DNA of 64,000 nucleotides from Verrucomicrobiota bacterium (GTDB lineage Bacteria > Verrucomicrobiota > Verrucomicrobiia > Opitutales > Opitutaceae), in NCBI GenBank assembly GCA_023428905.1, contig JAEYWP010000032.1:1-64000 (forward strand), written 5' to 3'. Under the pieces are notes generated by a model, which made no database searches, was not told where the DNA came from, and saw only the letters and a program-made list of their open reading frames with translations. Shown piece after piece: positions 58,902 through 64,000 of this stretch (its first letter is position 1; each line of letters starts with the position of its first letter). Both the position numbers and the translations under genes were made by a program.

Positions 58902-60386
58902 ATGCAAATTTTTCCTGACCGCTCGCGCTTCGTCGAACTCGCCCGCGAAGGCAACGTCGTGCCCGTTTACGCCGACTTGATGGCCGACTTCGAGACACCC
59001 GTCTCGGCGTACGCGAAACTGCGCACCACGGGCCCCTCCTACCTCCTCGAATCCGTCGAGGGCGGAGAAAACCTCTCGCGCTACAGCTTCATCGGTTGCA
59101 GGCCGCGCAAGACCTTCGCCTGCGGCCCGGTCACCACCCGCATCCGCGAGCCGGGCAAAACCGACCGCGAGGTGCCCACCCCGACCGATCCCCTGGTGCT
59201 GATCGAGCAGGAGATGGCGGCGCATTCCCCTGTCAACCTGCCCGGCCTGCCGCGCTTTATCGGGGGCGCGGTAGGGTTTGTCGGATACGAATACGTCACC
59301 CGGATCGAGCCCTCTGTCCCGGCCCCGCCCCAGGACGAACTCGGGTTGCCGCTGCTGTATTTCATGATCACGGACTCGCTCCTGATCTTTGACCGCGCGA
59401 AGCAAACCCTCCGCCTCTGCGTGAACGCCCATATCAGCGGGGACGCGGCGGCCGCCTATGACGCGGCGGTGACGGAACTGACCCACCTTTTTGACGTGTT
59501 GCGGGAGCCGCAGGCCCTGGCCCCCGCTCCCTTGGTCGACGCCGGTCCCATCCGCGTGCCACCTGGCAACTTCACCCAGGCCGCCTTTGAAAAGACGGTG
59601 GAGGACACCAAGGAGTTCATCCGCGCCGGCGACATCATCCAAGTGGTGCCGTCCCAGCGTTTCTCCCGCCCTTTCACCAAGACGCCCCTCGACCTCTACC
59701 GCGCCCTGCGCACCGTCAATCCCTCGCCGTATATGTTCGTCCTGGATACGGGCGACTACGCGATCGTAGGCGCGTCCCCCGAGGTCCATGTGCGCCTCAC
59801 GGATGGCTTGGTCGAGATCCGCCCCATCGCGGGGACACGCAAGCGCGGGGCAACCCACGCCGACGATGTCGCCCTCGAAAAGGACCTCCTGGCCGACGAA
59901 AAAGAGCGCGCCGAGCACCTCATGCTGGTCGACCTCGCCCGCAACGACATCGGCCGGGTTTGCGAATTCGGCTCGGTAAAGGTGCCGGAAATGATGGTGA
60001 TCGAGCGGTATTCGCACGTCATGCACATTGTTTCTCAGGTCGAGGGCCGCATCTCACCTGACAAGACCGCCTACGATCTGATGCGGGCGACGTTCCCGGC
60101 CGGTACCGTCAGCGGAGCGCCGAAGATCCGCGCCATGCAAATCATCGCCGCCCACGAGCCCAGCCAGCGTGGCTTTTACGCCGGCGCGCTCGGTTATTTC
60201 GGCTACGACGGCAACCTCGACTCCTGCATCATGCTGCGGACCGCGCTGCTCAAGGACGGCCGCATCCACATCCAGGCAGGCGCCGGAGTGGTGGCGGATT
60301 CCGTCCCGACCTCCGAATACCAGGAGACGGTGAACAAGGCCTCCGCCCTCTTTAAGGCGGTCGCGATCGCCGAGCAGTTTGCGTAA
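58902..60386 (+). CDS. trpE: Anthranilate synthase component I
   Basis: 494-residue chorismate-utilising enzyme. The feedback site LLES in SYLLESVEGGENLSRYSFIG is near residues 47-66. The catalytic part has EDTKEFIRAGDIIQVVPSQRF, PSPYMFVLDTGDYAIVGASPE, IRPIAGTRKRGA and HLMLVDLARNDIGRVC, then TFPAGTVSGAPKIRAM and QAGAGVVADS, all chorismate-binding blocks. The LLES element indicates tryptophan inhibition. No trpG or other trp gene is adjacent. It may be preceded by a short leader peptide. Confidence 0.96.
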   Translation: MQIFPDRSRFVELAREGNVVPVYADLMADFETPVSAYAKLRTTGPSYLLESVEGGENLSRYSFIGCRPRKTFACGPVTTRIREPGKTDREVPTPTDPLVLIEQEMAAHSPVNLPGLPRFIGGAVGFVGYEYVTRIEPSVPAPPQDELGLPLLYFMITDSLLIFDRAKQTLRLCVNAHISGDAAAAYDAAVTELTHLFDVLREPQALAPAPLVDAGPIRVPPGNFTQAAFEKTVEDTKEFIRAGDIIQVVPSQRFSRPFTKTPLDLYRALRTVNPSPYMFVLDTGDYAIVGASPEVHVRLTDGLVEIRPIAGTRKRGATHADDVALEKDLLADEKERAEHLMLVDLARNDIGRVCEFGSVKVPEMMVIERYSHVMHIVSQVEGRISPDKTAYDLMRATFPAGTVSGAPKIRAMQIIAAHEPSQRGFYAGALGYFGYDGNLDSCIMLRTALLKDGRIHIQAGAGVVADSVPTSEYQETVNKASALFKAVAIAEQFA

Positions 60387-60670
60387 GCGGCATTGCCGAT
60401 TACCGTTTGAAACGGTTTTGCTCAGGGAGCGCCCGCGAAGCGCTCTGGGGTAGTTTCCGGTCCCGTCTGCAGAAGAATTCCGATTAGGGTCACACCGCCC
60501 TACGGAAGGCGCAGCTTTGCGCCAGTCTGGCACAGCGACACCGCGCATTTTGGCGTCGCTCAGAGGAGAAGGTGGGTCTAGCCCGATGGAACGATTCCCG
60601 CTCAGGTAGGTCACCGATTAACGAACCGTCCGTCCAATGACCGGCGGAAACCTCTAACTAGCAACTCGTC
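60387..60670 (+). other. Structured leader between trpE and the sigma factor gene
   Basis: 284 bases without an ORF. Four successive hairpins are seen: ACCGT/ACGGT (60402-60416, followed by TTTTG, a weak trpE terminator), GAGCGC/GCGCTC (60427-60445), GGCGCA/TGCGCC (60508-60523) and AGCGACACC/GGCGTCGCT with one mismatch (60534-60560). The last three could form a 5' untranslated RNA of the sigma gene or a small RNA. I could not match them to 6S, tmRNA, SRP or RNase P RNA. Confidence 0.45.
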
Positions 60671-61735
60671 ATGGCACCGAAACCGAAATCCATCCGCAAG
60701 TTTGCTGACGACGCCGACGCCACTGAGTCGATTACGCCCGCCGTAGCCGCCCCGGTTCTCGATGCGCCCCCTTCCTTCCTTGAAAAGAACGAGCCCGCGG
60801 CCTCCGAGCCGGCGCCGCTCGAGCGCAGCAACCTCCAACTTTACCTGCAGGAAATCGGCAAGACTCCGCTCCTGACCATCAAGGAGGAAGTCACCCTCGC
60901 CCGGCGAATCCGGCGCGGCGACAAGGCGGCGCGCGACCATATGATCAAGGCCAACCTGCGTCTGGTCGTGAAGATCGCCCATGACTACAAGGATTTTGGC
61001 CTGCCTCTGCTCGACCTCATCAGCGAGGGAAACATCGGCCTGATCAAGGCGGTGGAACGCTTCGACCCGCGCAAGGGAGGCAAACTCAGCACCTACGCCG
61101 CGTGGTGGATCAAGCAGTCGATCAAGCGCGCTCTGGCCAATCAGAGCAAAACCATCCGCCTCCCTGTCCATCTGGTGGACAAGATTTCCAAGATGCGGCG
61201 GACCGCCATGGCCCTCACCGAAGAGCTTGGCCGCGAGCCCACGGATGAAGAGTTGGCAATGGAGCTCCAGATCCCGACCTCGAAGGTCGCGCATCTGAAG
61301 TCCGTCAGCGTACGTCCGACCTCACTGGACGCGCCGATCGGCGAGGATGGCGACTCGTCCACCTTCGGTGAAATCGTCGGTGACGAAAACGCGATCAGCC
61401 CCTTCGAGAGCCTCCGCGAGCGCAACCTCAACGCCGACCTCAAATCGATGGTCGACTCCCTTGACCCGCGCGAGGCCGAGATCATCCGCCTCCGCTTCGG
61501 CCTGGACGGTGCGAACGAGATGACGCTCGAGGAAGTGGGCCGCAAATTCAAGGTGACCCGCGAACGTGTCCGGCAGCTTCAGAACATCGCCCTCTCCAAG
61601 ATGCGCAAGGCCATGGCTAAAAACGAGGCCCAGCGCACGATGGAAGAGATCGGTGAAGAGGACCGGCAGCGCAAGCGGATGGAAGTCATCCGCGAGTTCA
61701 TCGAAACGAAGTCCCGGCGGCCCGGCCGCAACTGA
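60671..61735 (+). CDS. RNA polymerase sigma factor, RpoD/SigA type
   Basis: 354-residue sigma-70 family protein. A 50-residue acidic Ala/Pro-rich N-terminus replaces region 1.1. Region 1.2 is SNLQLYLQEIGKTPLLT, region 2 is NLRLVVKIAHDYKDFGLPLLDLISEGN with 2.3-2.4 STYAAWWIKQSIKRALANQS, and region 3 is IRLPVHLVDKISKMRR. Region 4.2 is TLEEVGRKFKVTRERVRQLQNIALSK. The absence of the long non-conserved insert makes it smaller than E. coli RpoD and similar to SigA or group 2 factors, so primary versus RpoS-like status is not certain from here. Confidence 0.93.
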   Translation: MAPKPKSIRKFADDADATESITPAVAAPVLDAPPSFLEKNEPAASEPAPLERSNLQLYLQEIGKTPLLTIKEEVTLARRIRRGDKAARDHMIKANLRLVVKIAHDYKDFGLPLLDLISEGNIGLIKAVERFDPRKGGKLSTYAAWWIKQSIKRALANQSKTIRLPVHLVDKISKMRRTAMALTEELGREPTDEELAMELQIPTSKVAHLKSVSVRPTSLDAPIGEDGDSSTFGEIVGDENAISPFESLRERNLNADLKSMVDSLDPREAEIIRLRFGLDGANEMTLEEVGRKFKVTRERVRQLQNIALSKMRKAMAKNEAQRTMEEIGEEDRQRKRMEVIREFIETKSRRPGRN

Positions 61736-61750
61736 GGACCGACCCTCTCA

Positions 61751-61779
61751 AAGCCGCCCACAGGGGCGGTTTTTTTTTT
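61751..61779 (+). terminator. Rho-independent terminator of the sigma factor gene
   Basis: A GCCGCCC/GGGGCGGT-type hairpin (61753-61770) with ACA loop is followed by ten T ending at 61779. It lies 16 bases after the stop. Confidence 0.9.
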
Positions 61780-61845
61780 GCGCCCGCACGATCGGTTGGG
61801 AAATCGGATTGAGGCCGGTCCGCACCTCGCCCCAAATGGACGGCG

Positions 61846-63540
61846 ATGTCCCGCTCCTTCGCCCGGGTGGTCTTCAGTTTCACCCTCCTCTTCTTCGCCG
61901 CGTTTTTCCTCTGGCCCATCCTCCAGATCCTGCGCGGGGGCTTCATCGACGCGAATGGCGACTTCACCCTCGCCTTCCTGCGCGCCGTCCTTTCCGACCC
62001 GCTGTACCTCGGCGGCCTGCGCAACTCGTTCCTTCTCGCCTGCACCGCGACGTCGCTCGCGTTCCTGGTGGCCCTCCCGCTCGCGTTCCTCTCCGACCGG
62101 TTCGCCTTTCCGGGCAAGACCTTGCTCAGCTCGGTCGTACTCGTCCCGATGGTCCTCCCGCCCTTTGTCGGCGCGATCGGCATCAAGCAGATCTTCGGGC
62201 AATACGGCGCCCTCAACTCATTCCTCATCCACCTCGGGGTGCAACCGGAAGGCTGGACCTACGACTGGTTTGCCCAGAGCCAGTTTTTTGGGATCGCCGT
62301 GGTCCAGGCCCTCTCCCTCTACCCGATCATCTACCTGAACGCCGTCGCCGCCCTCGCCAATATCGACCCCGCGATGGAAGAAGCGGCCCAAAATCTTGGC
62401 TGCACCGGCTTCCGCCGCTTCTTCAAGATCACCCTTCCCCTGATCAAGCCGGGGCTGTTTGCGGGCGGCACCATCGTCTTTATCTGGTCGTTCACCGAAC
62501 TGGGCGTGCCGCTGGTATTTGACTATCCCCGCGTCACCTCCGTCCAGATTTTCTACGGCCTGAAGGACCTTGGGGGGAATCCGTTCCCCTACACCTTGGT
62601 GACGGTGATGCTGGCGAGCACGGTGGCCCTTTATGCGCTCGGCAAAGGCCTGTTCGGCCGCAACGCCTACGCCATGATGGCCAAGGCCACCACCGCAGGC
62701 GGCGCGCGCACGCTGGCAGGTTTTCCCGCGTGGCTCTGCACCGCGGCGTTCTGCCTCGTGACCTTCCTCGCCGTGCTCCCGCACATCGGCGTCATCCTGG
62801 TGGCCTTCGCCAGCGACTGGTACAGCACGGTCCTGCCGCAGCAGTACACCCTGGAAAACTTCAAGATCGCGCTGGGGCACGACCTAACCGTCCCGGCCAT
62901 CGCGAACAGCCTGAAGTTCGCCAGCATTTCGACCGTCATCGACGTGTTCCTCGGCATCGCGATCGCGTACGTGGTGGTGCGCAGCCGCATCGCGGGCCGC
63001 CAGGTGCTCGACTTCCTCGCCATGCTTCCGCTGGCGGTGCCGGGGCTGGTCCTCGCCTTCGGCTACCTCGCGATGAGTCAGGAGGGAAAATTCTTTTCCT
63101 TCCTGAACCCCGTCCAGGATCCCACCATTCTGCTCATCATCGCGTATTCGATTCGGCGCCTGCCCTATGTCGTTCGCTCGGCCATCGCCGGCTTCCAGCA
63201 GACCAGCGAAACCCTGGAGGAGGCGGCCCAAAACCTGGGTGCCTCGCCACTGCGCGCCGTGCGCAAGGTGACGCTCCCCCTCATCACCGCCAACCTCATC
63301 GCCGGCGGGCTCCTCGCCTTCGCCTTCGCCATGCTGGAGGTAAGCGACTCGCTCATCCTCGCGCAAAAGCAGGTGTTTTATCCCATCACCAAGGCGATCC
63401 TGGAGCTCTTCCAACTGCTGGGCGACGGCAAGTTTATCGCCAGTGCGCTGGGTGTGTGGGCGATGGCTTTCCTCGCGGTAACTCTGGTGAGCATGACCGT
63501 CCTCCTCGGCAAGAAACTGGGAGCGATCTTCCGCGTCTAG
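61846..63540 (+). CDS. Two-domain ABC transporter permease, ferric-iron type
   Basis: 564-residue permease of the FbpB/AfuB/ThiP class in which two six-helix binding-protein-dependent domains are fused. Two EAA coupling loops are seen, MEEAAQNLGCTGFRRFFKIT (about 177-196) and LEEAAQNLGASPLRAVRKVT (about 460-480), each before a LPLI segment. N-terminal helices begin FSFTLLFFAAFFLWPILQIL. Iron or other cation/oxyanion import is typical for fused permeases of this kind. The ATPase and binding protein genes are not next to it, so it is an orphan permease here or its partners lie outside the window. Confidence 0.88.
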   Translation: MSRSFARVVFSFTLLFFAAFFLWPILQILRGGFIDANGDFTLAFLRAVLSDPLYLGGLRNSFLLACTATSLAFLVALPLAFLSDRFAFPGKTLLSSVVLVPMVLPPFVGAIGIKQIFGQYGALNSFLIHLGVQPEGWTYDWFAQSQFFGIAVVQALSLYPIIYLNAVAALANIDPAMEEAAQNLGCTGFRRFFKITLPLIKPGLFAGGTIVFIWSFTELGVPLVFDYPRVTSVQIFYGLKDLGGNPFPYTLVTVMLASTVALYALGKGLFGRNAYAMMAKATTAGGARTLAGFPAWLCTAAFCLVTFLAVLPHIGVILVAFASDWYSTVLPQQYTLENFKIALGHDLTVPAIANSLKFASISTVIDVFLGIAIAYVVVRSRIAGRQVLDFLAMLPLAVPGLVLAFGYLAMSQEGKFFSFLNPVQDPTILLIIAYSIRRLPYVVRSAIAGFQQTSETLEEAAQNLGASPLRAVRKVTLPLITANLIAGGLLAFAFAMLEVSDSLILAQKQVFYPITKAILELFQLLGDGKFIASALGVWAMAFLAVTLVSMTVLLGKKLGAIFRV

Positions 63541-63561
63541 TCGCCCTCCTTTCGCACCGCT

Positions 63562-64000
63562 GTGGCCTACCTCGTCGCCGTCTCGCTGATCTGGGCGTTC
63601 TCGTTTGGATTGATCAAGAACGAGCTCACGGGGTTGGACCCCACCGCCATCGCGGTGGTGAGGTTGGCCCTGGCGTCGTTGTGTTTCCTGCCCTTCCTGC
63701 GCCTGCACGGCACCTCCGTCCGGCAGCGTCTCCAGCTGGCGGCGACGGGCGCCCTTCAGTTTGGGCTGATGTATGTTTTTTACCTGCACGCCTTCCTTCA
63801 CCTGCGTGCGTTCGAGGTGGCCCTCTTCACCATCACGACCCCGCTCTACATCGCCTTGCTCGACGCCGCCTTGGAGCGCCGGGTGGAACACCGTCACTGG
63901 ATCGCCGCCCTGCTCTCCGTGGCGGGCGCCGGCGTGGTGCTCTGGCGCACCGGCGTCGCCAGTACGCAGCTGGGCGGCGTGCTGCTCGTCCAGCTCTCCA
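63562..64000 (+). CDS. EamA/DMT-family transporter, 5' part
   Basis: A GTG at 63562 opens a frame that runs off the window, giving at least 146 residues: VAYLVAVSLIWAFSFGLIKN, then VVRLALASLCFLPFLRLH, ALQFGLMYVFYLHAFLHL and FTITTPLYIALLDAALERR. Five hydrophobic helices, a WAFSFG motif and repeat-like spacing match the drug/metabolite transporter (EamA) superfamily. The 3' end is missing. It starts 21 bases after the permease stop, so it may be the next gene of the same unit. Confidence 0.75.
   Translation, partial: MAYLVAVSLIWAFSFGLIKNELTGLDPTAIAVVRLALASLCFLPFLRLHGTSVRQRLQLAATGALQFGLMYVFYLHAFLHLRAFEVALFTITTPLYIALLDAALERRVEHRHWIAALLSVAGAGVVLWRTGVASTQLGGVLLVQLS

Noticed and set aside
60387..60670. 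6S, tmRNA, SRP or RNase P RNA in the sigma gene leader
   Set aside because: None of the hallmark strings could be matched by eye; reported only as a structured leader.

Overview
The window is 64 kb of high-GC, tightly packed bacterial chromosome. It best fits an Opitutaceae-like verrucomicrobial genome. The evidence is the style of the large SusC-like/TonB-dependent receptor at the left end (carboxypeptidase-regulatory-like N-domain followed by a VVL-x-x-FEV box), a stand-alone bacterial family B DNA polymerase, type B ribosomal proteins L31 and L36, and many GTG starts. This taxonomic call is inference from protein style; no 16S or other RNA gene lies in the window. I found no tRNA, rRNA, CRISPR array, prophage or complete insertion sequence.

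Layout. 0-5 kb: a 5' fragment of a leftward gene, a TonB-dependent receptor and a convergent ion antiporter of the CitMHS/NhaD type. 5-11.8 kb: a rightward carbohydrate cluster of glycosyltransferase, UDP-galactopyranose mutase (glf), a GH2 glycosidase and a GH1-like glycosidase. 11.8-19.4 kb: a complete seven-gene leftward Mrp-type Na+/H+ antiporter operon (mnhABCDEFG, with four-base and eight-base start/stop overlaps) followed by another putative Na+/H+ antiporter. 19.5-22.4 kb: DUF1015 protein, rpmE2 and rpmJ (too short for usual ORF cut-offs), YqgE/AlgH and dCMP deaminase. 22.5-26.8 kb: a membrane-anchored unknown, a family B DNA polymerase, a four-helix membrane protein and a CCTGC zinc-ribbon membrane protein. 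26.8-32.9 kb: clpS with a DUF2017-like partner, proS, an anchored unknown, argA and a KDG-type sugar kinase.

32.9-44 kb: an acyltransferase/acyl-ACP synthetase fusion, a two-gene AAA ATPase plus TOPRIM-like pair (the best candidate for an under-described, possibly defensive module), a polyamine ABC transporter in the order potC-potD-potB-potA, and a giant AsmA-like protein. 44-50.5 kb: a complete tripartite RND efflux operon (marR-MFP-RND-tolC) with a palindromic operator just upstream of marR. 50.6-64 kb: housekeeping genes. These are transketolase, rplS-trmD-rpsP (rimM is missing from this usual cluster), ychF, glgC, glmS, trpE, a primary-type sigma factor, a two-domain ferric-type ABC permease and the beginning of an EamA/DMT transporter.

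The genes taken together suggest a Gram-negative polysaccharide degrader with strong sodium/pH homeostasis, galactofuranose chemistry and multidrug efflux. Function calls rest on motifs I could read by eye and on family knowledge; no database search was run. Coordinates of starts were adjusted where an internal start fits the family better than the longest open frame.
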